This document shows, in pieces, positions 50,846 to 63,678 of a DNA stretch of 64,000 bases. The stretch lies in contig NC_090952.1 of the NCBI RefSeq assembly GCF_040807025.1, positions 23,061,068 to 23,125,067 of the forward strand. The letters run 5' to 3'. The position numbers were made by a program, and so were the translations under genes. Source of the DNA: Struthio camelus. Taxonomy: Eukaryota > Chordata > Aves > Struthioniformes > Struthionidae. A model generated the notes under the pieces. The model had not been told where the DNA came from. It ran no database searches and worked only from the letters and a program-made list of their open reading frames with translations. Positions within the stretch are counted from its first letter, which is position 1. Each line of letters opens with the position of its first letter.

Positions 50846-53800
50846 CAGAGGCCTATTATCCTGCAATAAGCCCCATATTTATTGGCTTTGAATGGTACAA
50901 TTGATGAATTAAATCTTCTGAGGGAAAAATAACCTTTTGTGATGCTATCTATCTCAATCACACATTAGTGCTAGGGGTTTTCTTATCCTTAGGTTAGTCA
51001 ACAGTGAAATCTGAAACTCTGCTATGTGATGAACCCATGATTAACTTTATTATAAGCCAAAGTATGAGCAATATGACTTGCTGGTTAAACGTCCCGAGAT
51101 TAAAGAAGTCTCATTTCTCATTTATAAAAAATGGAAGAGGGAGGGCTGCCAAAGGACTGAGTTTTGTGCCTTGAAAATGAAGATCAGTAGCTGGAATATT
51201 TTTTCCTCCAGATTGTTCTTCAGCTGTGACTTTAGAGTGGAGAACGTAGTCTGCTCAAATCATAAAAGCCTGCTCAAATCTTATAGCCAAGTTCCTTTAT
51301 CTTTACCTACATACACACACACACAAAAATCAAACTTGTTTCATTTAGTCAAAAATCCTCTTCTAAGTACTGTGCATGAAAAGCCTCATGTACCCTCTCC
51401 CAATCCAAATCTTTGCAGGCACAGCTATGCCACAGTTATCAGATGTAGACCTACACTGTGGCCTGGTAGGAGAAGGAGTCACTGATAGAAAAAAGATGCA
51501 TGGGTTAAAATTCTGATTACATTTTTCATTAGGTTCCTTTGGAAGAGAAGTTCTTGTCACGATCAACCATAATATGTCCTTTTATACAGGCACAGTGTGT
51601 AGGTTGCTCACAGATTTAGGTGCCTTAGAGGATGCCCGATTATGTTGTCCACCCACACTGGCATAGTACTGCGCATTATATTGAATATAGAGTTCTGCAG
51701 CTGTAGCAGATTGTGACAGCTAAATGTCAGATAGTTACATAAAATGTTTGGATTTTCTGTAAAGGAGGAGTAGGGTATCACCAAACATTGGGAACTAATT
51801 GCTATCCACCGAGTGTTGAATACTCAAGCATACTGAATGAAACATCAGGTATGTGTATAGCTAAAACTGGAATTTAGCTGGAATAAACTTGTTACTTGCC
51901 TTGAATTGCAATAGAGGTTGGTTGATGCAGCAAAGTTCGGGCAGCAGCCATATATCTCACCTCCCACAGTCCCAGAGCTTTCAGACCCGTCAGAGAGATT
52001 TGGGCTACCAACATGAAATCTGAGGTTCCGTTATCCTGCCAGTTGATCATTTTGTATAACAGGATAGGGAACCCAAACTGCTCTCCCTCTCTGAACGAGA
52101 TAATCCAGAGGAATGGAGACTTTTGACCTGTGGGATGCTCCCAACACTTGGTTTAGGGGGATATCTAGGTATGAAGGTAAAGGTAACATCAGATGAAAGC
52201 CGCCCAGGAGAAGGGCAAAGGTCTAAAACTTTGTTTACTCCTGATAGTTTATATGCTGTTTATTCAGACTGGACCTGAATCTAAATATCTGAACTTGAAT
52301 GCTTGGTCTGACGCTTCACACTATAGAAACCTGCATTACCTGGAAACACAGATATGTTTCTACTGCTCTTGCTCTCTGATATGGCATGGTACATATTTCT
52401 AACCCAGGATTTCACATCAGGATGCAATTCTACTTATTTTTCTCTTTCTTCTAAAAGACGGTATTTTTCCCAGCTTTCTGCCTCTTTGGTGGAATCTGGC
52501 AGAGAGAAGCTCCCTCGTTTCTCACAGATTCTTCATGCAGTGCTTGTAATACTGCAAGCTTTAGCAAGCCAGCCAGGTTCTCTCTTTGTAGAGCATAAGA
52601 TATTCTCTTAATCTATTGTTAGGAGGTGAAAAATATTATTTTGAAAAAGCACAGAAAATGGCACTCTAGACTCAAGGAAATCCAGGAACATGGAAGGACA
52701 GATAGTAAACAACAAATATGCAATTTGTTTATGCTGGTAGAATTTCAGTGTTTCTGTTCATCAGTTCTTGTATGTTGTTCTTAGGTTTCGTGGAGCAGAT
52801 TGCCAGAATCAGGCAGGAGAAAATACACCACATTTTTAACATAGATCCCAATGGTTTTCAGTTGTGAAAATCCAGGTGAAAAGGAAGAAAATGGCATTAT
52901 TATTCTAAACAGTAAACAACTCTAAGGCATTATTTTAGAACTCTTGTCTTCCAGTGTTATGAGAAAAGCAATTTGAGTAATTCTGACTATTATTTAAAGT
53001 ACTGTGCCTCACAGAAAATGAATGTTCCTCCTGAACTCCATATTGCAAAAAAATACGAATAAAACACTCAGGAGTATATCATTTAGTTGTATTTTTTAAT
53101 GCAAATGTGCTGTTTTAATGCAGTGTGATTGCTGTCTTAAGTCATTTCTCTGCACTGTGTAGTGTCACCCACTCAGAAAAATTTCTTTCAGAACCGTTTG
53201 CTCTGCACCAAACCAAAACATGGAGAAAACAGCCAAAATTTTAACTCCTATTAAAGAAATTAATTTGCCAAAATGGTGACTACTTTGTGTAGCACATTTT
53301 CATTATTTCAATACGCACTGGTCCCGCGGAGTTGATTGTTGTTTATACAAATATGTTAAAATGCTTAATAGCCCAGGTGGTAGGAGTACAGAATTGATAC
53401 ACAATAAACTACAGTTATATTAGCCAGCCTGTTCTTTTTTTAGGATTATTTTAACTCACTTTCTTAAGTCATTATTGGCATTGTTTATACATAAAACTAC
53501 TTAGTTGTCTTAATTTTTCTTTTATGTCTCAAACTCATTTTCAACCATTGCTTTAACTGTCTCTCCTAGCAATTTTGCCATCTGTTTATTGCTGGCTGAT
53601 ACATCTTTCTGTCTCTCCACTGAGAGAACTGACATTTATGTTCTTGTGGTGCTAACAGCAGAGAGATTCTGAACAGCTTGTCTATCCTAATACATGGAGC
53701 CAGTCTTGGGATTTTGGTAGGCTCTGTGTTGCCACATCCTCTCTTTAAAAGATTAAGACCTCTTTTACAGTTGACTCGGATTGCTATCCACTTGCCCACG

Positions 53801-54704
53801 ATGAAAACTCAAAAGAAGCCCTGACACTCAGTCGAAATGATCGCAGAGTCCTTGGATGCCTTGTGCATGCACCATCAAAGAGATATCAGTCCTAAATGCA
53901 ATGCTGAAAGAATGGATCGTACGTACTGATGCAGTGCATCAAATTGTGAAGAGGGTTAAGAGAATGCATCCAGCCAGGAGATGGAGACCATGCAAGCACT
54001 GTGGTAAATTGCGAGCTTCGCTGGGTGACTACTGATGGCACTAGTGCCCCAGAGCAAAGCTTTTCACGCTGCATTTCCCGGGGTGCTGGAGACAGGCATT
54101 CATCGTCATTTTAGACTGTTCATGATAGAGCAGGACACTGCAGTTGGGTTGCCACACACACATCCTTCTCACTCCTTGAGTTAGAAAACTTATTTGAAGT
54201 TCAGTAGTCTGCCTAGAACAATGTAAATCCTTCCGTTGCAGGACTAAAAATCCGGCAAAACTGAATAGCCTTTCTTTCAGGTTATCTTCTTTTGACATAA
54301 AGGTAAAGGAGGGTTTTCTCCTTCTCCCTCAGGAAGTTCTACCCTGGAGCCCTTTAACAACTCCAGGTATTAAGCTAGGGTCTGCAGCTATAACCATTAT
54401 TATGTTACCTAAAATGCCTTTTTCTTGCTAGCGTTTTCTAAACTGGCTTTGCTACTGGCATAAAAATAATGGAGGTAGGAGAACATGCATTTTTGTCCTT
54501 TTTCTCTGCCAATCCTTCCTTTTCTGTGAGCCTCTGTTATACTTAGGTCGAAACTCTGAATTTTAATTTCTTTATTCTCATTACAAGTATGCAGTATTTC
54601 TTGCTATTCCTTTCCTGGTTCTCTTGGTTCTCTCATTTTGAACACTTCACCTTTGTGCTGGGTAAAGGAATACATGCTGTAGAGACAGTCTGTCAGGGAT
54701 GGGA

Positions 54705-54737
54705 CTGTATAATTGCATTGTCTGTATAATTGCATTG
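54705..54737. repeat. 17-bp tandem duplication
   Basis: CTGTATAATTGCATTG occurs twice, at 54705-54720 and 54722-54737, separated by one base. Confidence 0.95.
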
Positions 54738-57700
54738 GCCTCCTGAGTTGCAGTTCGAGTATCTTCTGTTTAAGTGGAAAATGCTAATAGCATGACAAAT
54801 AATGGGAAGATGAGAGGACAGAGTGTGTTATAACTCAGGACAACAGTGAGAATGAATGACTGATGGTTATTTGGTGGGCTCTGTAGCTCATGTGACTGTT
54901 TCCAGTCCACTTTCTAGTATTCAGACAGGCCGCTGTTAAATCGGAAAGGTCAAAAACTGAATGCACATCCAGAGTGAGCTCTGCTGTCAGAGACAGCAGT
55001 CCATGTTTAGAGCAAATTACTCCAAAATTTAGAGCTGTTTCCAGTTCTGCTTCTGTCTTACTGCATGAACTGAAATGAGTCATTTCCATGTGCTACATCT
55101 GAGTCCCTCTCTAAACAGAGATAAGGTTATTTCCCCATCTCTTCAGGCATTCATTTTCTAGCTGCAGAGTATCAGGAAACAATGAGGAAGGTTGCAGAAG
55201 GCACTGCCCTATGCTGTGTTTCTTCAGTTGTGAACACAACAGCTTGGTGTTGGTGGCTGTCAATCTGATGTTATTCACTGCTAAAATTAAGCAGGAATAT
55301 ATTGTCTATACTGTATTTTGATTTTTTTTAACCATTAGCCAGTGTCCTCTGCACTTGGAGACAAAAGTTATTGAGCTATTAAATAGGAGAGGACACTTCA
55401 GCAACGATTTACTTGGCTATGTGACATTCACAGCAGAGTCTAACCACTTATTGTCAAAGACCACCTGTTTATGAGAAAAATACATTGTATTACTATCAAA
55501 TTTATCTCACTCTCACCTGTGCAGAGCTTGATTCTAAACCAATGGCAGATGGAGTCGTACAGACACTGAGACTGGGGATATAGTGTCCTGCAGTAATGTT
55601 TGATTAGAACTGTGTCCCTGTACTTGGACCCGAAGATGAGTTATCCAGCTAAACTTTCAAATGCCGCAAGAGTCACCAGCATATCTAGGAGCAAAAATAA
55701 TGCCAGCCTACTCCTTGAGTGTTATGAAGATGAGGTGGAAGGCCAGTTTGGATGAGCTGTCAGATGCAGCGATCCCTGATTTAGCAGCAAGGCTGCTATC
55801 TTGTTGGTTAAAGCCTGAGAAAAAGTCTCTGATTTTTTTACAAAGTCTAAACCCAGATTATTCAAAGGAGTTAGTGGCACTTAGTGTAATTATGTGACAG
55901 GATCTCAAATGTGTTCACTGATCACTGGTTACAAATTCCTTTTATCCTATTTTTCCATTCTTGCATCCCATTCCAGCCTCCTTTTCCAAGTTTCCTGTGC
56001 CAGTTTCAGTATGAGAATTCAGAATGAAATACTGGTATCATTTCTTATAAAAAAGAGAAAAATGAATATTAAAACACATCCTTGAACTTCTCCTATAATA
56101 GAAACGATAAGGGAATGAAATAATAGAGCAAGAATAATTCCTCTGGGCATCCTTGAAACTCTCAGTGATACATTTAATTTAGAACCATTAGATTGCGATT
56201 ATATGCTAAATACTTTCTGATACTTAAAAGCACAGAGTATTGTGCATTAAGACTGAACAATCATCTTACGCAATAGGTAATTATCTTCCCCAGTATTTTG
56301 ATTATTAATCTCAAATAGTTTCCCAGAATGACATTTTTTGCAGTATCTCAGTAATAATTGCCTTCTAAATTTAGAAAGAATTTTACATCTTTACATGTAT
56401 GGGTAACCATTACTGTATATTCATAAACTGTGAGAAGAAAATTTAAACAAGCTTTACTGACCTTTAACTGTCATCCAGTGCAATATTTATCCATCACATG
56501 GTTATTAAAGTGCTGTAAATATATTGAGCTGGAATGCGACTCTAGGCCATTTGTCCGTGCAGGGAATAAGAAACCTCTCTAGACCCTTATGTGAGCTGCC
56601 TAGACCTTGGATCTGCATGCACTGACTTACCTGGTACAAAGGCTAGTACAGTTTTGTGCTGGTTGGTCTAAATAACAATGCAGGAGTGGGGAGGGCTCTG
56701 TCCCTCTGATTCTTCGCAGCTGCAGCAGTGATGCAATTTTACTATCGTCTTTTGTTTCTTTTGCCCATAAGCGTTGTCTAAGCTATTGCTAACAACCCAC
56801 TGATATTTGACATCAAATAATTGTCTTCATAAATATATATACTTTCAGAAAATCTTCTTTCATCAGTTCAAAATAGAGCAAGTGTTTTCTTAAATAAGCA
56901 ATTTAGGAGTAACTGAGAATGACCTAGAAATCAAAGGAGCTTTTAGATTGCTGTTTCTCAGAGAGTGAACAAAATCAACTGATACAACCAAAAACACAGT
57001 AAAGAGGATTCAGTTGTATTGACAACACACCTCAAGCCTTCAGGTCACATTCCAAGCCAGAACAGTGGAACTATTCCTGTCACTTAAAATTAATAGGATG
57101 TGAATCACAAGTGCAGAGCAATTTTTTATTAGATTTGTCTTTGTGAATGTCCTCACCCTGTGAAAAACATCAATGCACAATTCTGTGACAGAATGTCAGC
57201 ATAGATATGTTGGAGAAGAGCAAATGTAATGGTGCCAGCACAGGAGATATTATTTCAGCCCAAAGAAAATTACACGTCTTCATTCCAGCTGACAACCTAA
57301 ACAATGCCATGCCTCAAACGTAAATGATACACTGTTTAGCTGGAAAAGCCATTAGACATATGATGGATAGTGGAAGTGAGCTAACTGCCTTCTTGGAACA
57401 AATAGTGCTTTGCATTTTGCATAAGCGAGTTGACAGGTTTTTAAAAATTTACTTCCAGATTTTGCTTTTCAAATAGAAAAAAATCAATAGCAACAGCTGA
57501 GATTTGACATATCTGCATGCCATGCGGCTTGCTCTTCTTCCCACTGTTACACCTCCAAGATGGGAAACAGCCTGAGTGATCTTCCAGTCATCTCCAGTCA
57601 TTTCTCAGCAACCTGATAAGTCATAAGTATTCCACCATCTTTCTTGCTGCTTGTCCAGCTTTGATCGAAATCTTTGTTCCTCCTAATCATTTAAGCATAT

Positions 57701-57854
57701 TATGAGGATGTTTAGCAAAAACTTTAGAAAACCAGAGTATACTTTTGTGTTTTATCAGGAGTGAAATAAAATAGTCACAATATGCAGGAGACTAGGCCAG
57801 TCTCATGTTATTCTCATATTGATTCCACTTTGCTGTCATTTTATTTTAAATTAG

Positions 57855-58090
57855 AGTCTTAGAAAATAGAGTTGGAAGGACCTTCAACAGGTCTTCCAGT
57901 CTATCCTTTGCCCAAAGGCAAAATCAACTCTATCTAAACCAATTCTGGTAGATATTTGCCTAAGTGTTCTTTAAGACCTGCCTTGATGGCAATTCTGTGT
58001 GCTCCCTAGACCACTTATTCCAGTGCTATTTGTCCTTAAAATTAGAAGTCATTGCCTAATGTCTAATCCAAATCTCATTTGCAGAGGTCA
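57855..58090 (-). mobile_element. CR1 LINE, older 3' fragment
   Basis: Plus strand carries GTTGGAAGGACCTTCAACAG, then CCTGCCTTGATGGCAATTCT and ACCACTTATTCCAGTGCTAT, in the order of a CR1 3' end read backwards. It is much more diverged than the copy at 62 kb and lacks the terminal octamer repeats. Confidence 0.75.
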
Positions 58091-60123
58091 ACCATATTAC
58101 CTTTTGTCCAACTGCACAAAGAAGCAGAGCGGTGAGAGTCACACCAGGGTAGTACAGAAAGAAACTGGATGAGATTGTCAATCCACAGAGGCTTATTGAC
58201 ATCATATCAGAGACAAACTGATGTATAAGGGACCCAGGGAGAATAAAGCTCCAGTTCTTCCAAAGGCCTCCCAGCGTAGCCCTCTTCCTTACCCTCACAG
58301 CACACCACTGGGGTGCGTAGCAGCCAGGTTAGACGTGCAAGGGGAGTCAGGTGAAGCTTTAGCACGCAGAACTATGCGGCAACACTGTGCTGCTGAGCCT
58401 CTCGCATGGCCATGGGCACTCCAGCACCATGACCCAGCATCTCATGTCAAAGCAGGGAAAACTTGTACTCCGTAGCAGACTGTGGAGCAAAGAATCAGTA
58501 TTCTCAGTGCTACTGAAAATAAAATACTCAAGCAGAGGATGATAGGTCAAGAATCTGACATGTTGAACTACATTTCATACTAAATTTCTTCTTTATTAAA
58601 AGCAATTTCAAATTACAAACCAATGAGTACTAGGTGAAACTCGTTTGCCTGTTTTTATTGCTAACGTTTCTCCCATAAAGCCAAGGACCTGAAGGCTATC
58701 TGACTAATTTCAAGGAGGCTGGCTGTAGCTACAGTACTCTGAAACATTCATCTTCTACTAATTATCGTGTGGGAGTCATTCACAGAATGAATGAACCTTG
58801 TATTGCACATACGAGCTCTAAAACATTGTTCCATTATATTTTTTTACTTCTCTATCATAAATACAGGTTAGTATTTTACTATATTAGCAATCATCAAGAA
58901 TCTTTACCTGAATGATACAGAGAAAGGCATTCAACATTGAAACTAGGATTTGTTGAGCAGGCAAGTTATTGATTCAAACACATTTGTTGAAAAAAAAGCC
59001 CCTCTTCAGTGAGAGAGGAAAGTTAAGTCTCCCATTCCTTAGGATAGTGCGTTTCTTTTGAATGTGATCAAAATCCATCCTTCACAACTATGGAACTTAT
59101 CCAACTCGCACTGTAGTTACTCAAAAGACTCCTGCTAATATTGCCTATGAGCTGTGATCAGGTCACAAACAAAAGGAGGAAGGGGTTTAATACACCAGCC
59201 AGCATATGTCGAGCAGTACTATTCCAACCTGTAGCACTGTGGATTTGTGATCTTTCTTACGAAACAGAGTTTACCGAGTGCTGTATTCACAGCAAAGTAT
59301 TGCTAAAGAGCAATTTTTTTAATCCCCACCTCCAAAGATGGTGGGATTTGGTTTGGTGGGTTTGTTCTGGGTTTTTGCAGGCAATGTAATCTCAAACCTT
59401 TACTGTACACATGGATACCCATTAGAGACGAGAACTTAATTTTTTTTGATTCCATATTCCATTTGAAGGTATAGAGCAACATTTTCGAACATTTAATTAG
59501 GCATCTACATCTCTCTTTAGAATTCTAAATCCAAGTCAGCAGTGCCAGCGCATCTGAAAATAAAAACATAAAACTGAAAGAAATCTCCTGAGAAGTCAAT
59601 TTTCTCAATACATAAGCTGATCAAAGTCCATTTTAAAGAAGTAGAGATACTAATTGAGAAATCTAGACACCCATTCCTGAATGGTCAGCTAACAGGCTCA
59701 AAATTATGACTCAAAACAGAGTATTACAGATACTACGGTTTTGTCCCACATTTCAAAAAGGGAAAAAGGTTCTGAAGATAAGTATCGGATGAAAAATGAA
59801 GCAGAGGGATGACAGAAGGGTAAAAAAGAAGAAAAATAAAAAAAGATACGCTACAAGAAGGGCTAATGATGAGGAAGAAAATGCTCCTGTTTAACATGAG
59901 GGCTGATCTTGGAAACCCCCTTACTTGGGGACCAAGTAAGTTCTTATGTGGTGAGTAATGCTGCTCCAATGAGGCCCAGAGTTGAATCACAGGAGGCTTT
60001 AGCTCTGTAATTGTCTTCAGAGTGATAATTGTACATTAAAAGTAATTATTTAGATGAATGTTTATTTCTACATGCCACAAAAGAGAAACACCATTAGATA
60101 ATCAGAGGAAAACAAATTTGATA

Positions 60124-60251
60124 TCAATGGAAAACTCTTGCTTTCTGTGGATAGTGCAGCTCTGTATCCATGGATAGTATTCTTCGTGAACAAGGATGTT
60201 TGGCCTCATCATCTGCTGGAGTTACAGGACGCGGGTTGAAATGAACTTCGG
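60124..60251 (-). CDS. ADGRG4: ADGRG4 last coding exon (tail, stop)
   Basis: Acceptor TTTTCCTTAG at 60252 and up. The frame is set by the preceding phase-1 donor and reads 42 residues: AEVHFNPRPVTPADDEAKHP, then CSRRILSMDTELHYPQKARV, FH and stop at 60124-60126. Human ADGRG4 has EISFPNDD..., then CVRRILPV..., then HKQRSFFP in the same order. The call rests on this short similarity plus correct phase and splice site. Confidence 0.72.
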
Positions 60252-63200
60252 CTAAGGAAAATAATTAGGGAAAGTTTTCAGTGATTATAATTTGGTTTTA
60301 CTTATTTATAAAGAAACCTGTCTATGCACAACTCACAGTTAATCTCAGTGAATTCAGCTATGCTTTAACTTCCTTGGAGAACTGACAAAAATCAGCATGT
60401 TTCCAAAAACAACTAGGAATGTTGGATGGTTAGGTCAGAACCCTTACAAAGCTATCCCTTTTGCAGAATATGGGCCTTCAACAGTTTCTCCTTCTTGGAC
60501 GGCGAAATTTCCCGCTGAAATTATTCTGGAATAAATATGCTCACAGCTGGTCCTGTTAGGTTTTCTATAACCTCCAATATCTTTGCTCTTTTGGGAATGC
60601 AGGAGAGAGAATGCACTGTAGTGTTTCTTAGCTAGAAGTAGGTCCTGTGAGAGTGACAGCCAGCTGACACAGGGTGGAGTATCTTTTAGGTGCCTAATAT
60701 GAAAGCTAAGCAGAGATTTCCCTTCCTTTTGGAAAAAGCCGTACTGGTATCTTAAGGGCTTTCGTATTTTCTTTAGTACAGCAAAAGCCATCTGTAACAC
60801 AGACATTAACCCCCAGCTGAAGTCTGGCATGGAAAAAGCAGTAAAAGGTTTCCTACTTATTTCTGTTGTTTGGAATTTGACAGTCACCATATGGAACCTA
60901 TTGAATTTTACTCTATCCAGTGCACACTGTTTTTCTTACCGATTCTAAAATTCCTGTCCAGAGAAATCCCAGGGAGGAAATCTGAACAATTGGAAGTTGA
61001 GCTTGTTCCATTAGAATTTAGATACTTCAGATTCCGGGGTGGTAATATGTGGTCTAAATGCCTTGGTGTAGATCTAACTGTTGCACCTGATGCGCTCCAA
61101 TCTGAAATCAGAGAGTGGGAGGCTTACAAACAGAACTCTGTACAGGAAATTCTTCCTGGTGCATTAGGAAGAAATCACATCTCAATCTAGTAGAGATCAG
61201 GGAGAAGAAAGTTTTGTGCTTGCTTCTTGTGCCATCATTGTACCTGCCCTGAAGCAGTGGGTCTCTGCACAGCATGCTGCCCAGGTGAACCTTAGCACAA
61301 TTCCTGCTGTTAAATTTTTTTTTTTTTTTTTTTACCGGCTCTGTCACACTTGTGCAGGTGGGCTGGATTTCCAGCAATTCAGTCCTCTCTTTCCCCTTAG
61401 GGACCAAGGCCAGTAATATTGCTTTCTATAAGGTCACACCAAAGAAGACAGGAGGTACAGAAGGGAGAGGAATCACAGCCTTTCCCTTTTTGCATCATAT
61501 GGCATAAAGCTGGCTGATGCTTAGGGGAGAACACTCTGTGTGCTACTTAGATTGCTCTTGCTGAATTCCCCTAGAGCAGATGGAAAACTATGTATTTCTC
61601 AGGAGCACACAAGGCACAGGATTGCTATGTGTAGTACATATGTGTTAATGCAGGATTTTTAGTCTGGTTTCCTGAAGAGAAAAGACTCAGCCAACTGGAC
61701 TAGCTTCTCCTTTGTGAGACCCACTTTTTATTTTGACTAATTTGTAGAGGCATAAAGGCCTGAAGTCATTCAGTTTTTCCACATTTCTGTAAAAAAAAGA
61801 AAAAAAAATCAACATTCAATTACAGGAGAGACTCAAATATGGGCTTGCTCTGGTGAAAGGCTTCAGTATGAGCTTACCAATTCTACCTTTCATTTTCCCT
61901 GGCGTTGGCCAGTCATCACAGGGACAGCCCAGAATGAACCACAGCACATGTTGCTTCTTGCCCAGCCAGTAAATAGCAGCATCTTAGAATAATTTAGGTT
62001 GGAAGGGACCCTTGGAAGTCTCTTTCTGGAAGTCCAACCCCTGGCTCAGAGTTGGATCAGGTTACTCAAGCACCTGTCCAGCTGACTTTTGACTCTCTCT
62101 AAGGAGAAAGGCTCTCTTCACAGACTCTCTGGGTCACTGTCACAGTATTTAACTACCCTCATTTGAACAATTTTTCCTTGTGTCTAATGAGAATTTCCCT
62201 AGCTGCAATGTATGTCCATCGCCTCTGGTCTTCCTGCTGTGCACCTCTGAGAAGAGTCTGTCTCTCCTCTATAACTACCCCGTAGGTAGCTGAAGACAAC
62301 AATTAAATCCCCCTTAGCCTTCTCTTCCCCAGGCTGAGCAAACGCAGCTCCCTCGCATAGAAGAATCAGCTAACATCATTATGTCAGAGAGTCTGCACAG
62401 GTTTCTGAATCTTAGCTCTGTGTATGTCTATTAAGATTGGAAGGCCACCGAAAGTGTAGCTCACATAAGGGAACACTGAGTTGCATGTACAGAATTAGAG
62501 AGCAGACTGAAATCTCTTTGAGAAATCTACATTTTTGTACTGCGCTCTGTCATCCCTCCATCATATCATATAGGCAGTTAATGGAAGAGTATAAGGGCCT
62601 AACATTTTTCCAATGCACGGTAGAAACAGTAGAAAAATATTGAGGGAAGCCCCATACCTTTTCATGTAGAATGAAAGTGACATCAGCAGCAGGCCAGGAC
62701 TTATGAGTAAAGCTAAGCAAAACCCTGTAAGGCTTACCAGAATAATTATTCGGACGAAGTCTCCCCCAGCAAAACTGTATTCGGCTCTGCTTCAGTACAT
62801 CTTCCTTCATTAGGCAATGAAACACAAAGATAAAGAACCCTAAAGAAGTAAGAAGAGAAATTCACATGTTTTGAGATTGATTCTCTAAACTGTTGCCCCT
62901 TTTCTAAACTCCTTGTATGCCATTCAGTCCCCTGTATGTTATGTATGGGCAGAGAGGTGGTCCCTGAGCCGGTATCAAGTTGGCCCAGAATTGCACTGAG
63001 AGCCATTTGTGCACATGAAAAGGTAATGGAAAGAGCTTTTTGCAGACTTGGTGTGAGAATAATCTGCAAGTCACTGGAGATTCTCAAAATCATGTTTATG
63101 ACCAAATGAAAAGGATTGTCCCAGCTCCTGGAAAATCATTTATTGGGGCCCATATTTCAAAAGCATGAATTCATGCTTTTAATGGTAATATCTAACACAG

Positions 63201-63678
63201 CAATGCTAACTAACACCACTATCATTCCACTTCAGCTGAGCTTTCCTATTAAAATAGCTACAGTAGAATGCAAAAAGCTATATGAGCTCTCCTCTTCCCC
63301 CATGCTTAATTACATGGCATTACAAATGTATTTCTATTCCATAGTGCAAGATGGTTGTATTTGTAGCAGTATCCTATTCATAAATTACCTTGCAAGGTGT
63401 TAAAAATGCTGAAGAGGTACAAGAAAAATATCCTCACTGCTCCCCAGGCAAAAAACACAAAGCCCCATGTTAATCCCAGAAGGAACATCAAGCTGAAAGC
63501 ACTTTTGAGGTCACGGAGAAAACCCTGTTTCCAGAATCTGGATCTATTTTGTGTCTTTGATTTCATGGAGTGGATTTGGAGAAGAACAGTGATGAACATG
63601 ACCGTATTCATCAAAAACATTAAGAAGAAATAGGCCACAACGGAGATGTAAAACACCGTGTTCTCTTGAATCCAACAA
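60124..63678 (-). CDS. ADGRG4: ADGRG4 (GPR112), adhesion GPCR, 3' end of gene, partial
   Basis: Three exons of the C-terminal part are visible: 63389-63678, 62738-62839 and 60124-60251. The gene continues past the right edge, where the huge extracellular part and TM1-4 should lie. The first exon encodes WIQENTVFYISVVAYF (ECL2 end and TM5), LTWGFVFFAWG (TM6) and FFLYLFSIFNTLQ (TM7). The second gives FFIFVFHCLMKEDVLKQ, typical of group VIII (ADGRG) receptors. The last encodes a tail ending CSRRILSMDTELHYPQKARV, like the human ADGRG4 tail CVRRILPVEIK..., then stop. Phases fit directly (1 to 1), but the human tail segment between the second and last exon is missing, so one phase 1-1 exon is probably unrecognised in 60252-62737. 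ADGRG4 rather than ADGRG2 is supported by the tail and by position next to BRS3. Confidence 0.9.
60252..62737 (-). other. ADGRG4: ADGRG4 intron(s); a tail exon probably hidden here
   Basis: Lies between two phase-1 splice sites. Human ADGRG4 has about 45 more tail residues at this point (around GYKQEGLKK), so a phase 1-1 exon is expected. None was found by reading. The T20 run at about 61314-61333 and the CR1 copy at 61980-62365 lie inside. Confidence 0.6.
61980..62365 (-). mobile_element. CR1 LINE, 3' fragment, avian type
   Basis: On plus this reads as the reverse complement of a CR1 3' end: AGGTTGGAAGGGACCCTTGG, then CCAACCCCTGGC, CACCTGTCCAGCTG, TTCCTTGTGTCTAATG and AGGCTGAGCAAACGCAGCTC. 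The element is 5'-truncated as usual for CR1. It lies in the ADGRG4 intron, in the same orientation as the gene. The match to the avian family is good, so it is the youngest copy in the window. Confidence 0.88.
62738..62839 (-). CDS. ADGRG4: ADGRG4 exon with end of TM7 and helix 8
   Basis: 102 nt (phase 1 to phase 1) encoding FFIFVFHCLMKEDVLKQ and FCWGRLRPNNYS, after acceptor CTTCTTTAG and before donor CTG|GTAAGC. It matches human FFIFVFHCVMKE... followed by the Cys/Gly/Leu/Arg block. Confidence 0.92.
63389..63678 (-). CDS. ADGRG4: ADGRG4 exon with TM5-TM7
   Basis: 290 nt (phase 2 to phase 1), bounded by acceptor TTTTTTGCAG and donor CAAG|GTAATT. It begins at the ECL2 cysteine and tryptophan (CWIQENTVFY) that adhesion receptors conserve. 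It contains the TM6 motif LLGLTWGFVFFAWG and ends NTLQ. Confidence 0.93.

Larger units (their letters stand above)
50070..60123. other. Intergenic, BRS3 5' side to ADGRG4 3' end
   Basis: About 10 kb with no recognised gene. The BRS3 5' UTR and promoter should be at the left end and the ADGRG4 3' UTR at the right end. It contains the old CR1 at 57855-58090, the repeat scrap at 50728-50845 and a 17-bp duplication at 54705-54737. Confidence 0.6.

Noticed and set aside
60444-60890. 148-codon minus frame as the missing ADGRG4 tail exon
   Set aside because: A vague likeness around GGYRKPNR was considered, but no acceptor gives the required phase 1 entry in that frame.
61750-61800. Possible ADGRG4 exon after a strong TTTTTTTACAG on minus
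   Set aside because: In the required phase it meets a stop after a few codons.
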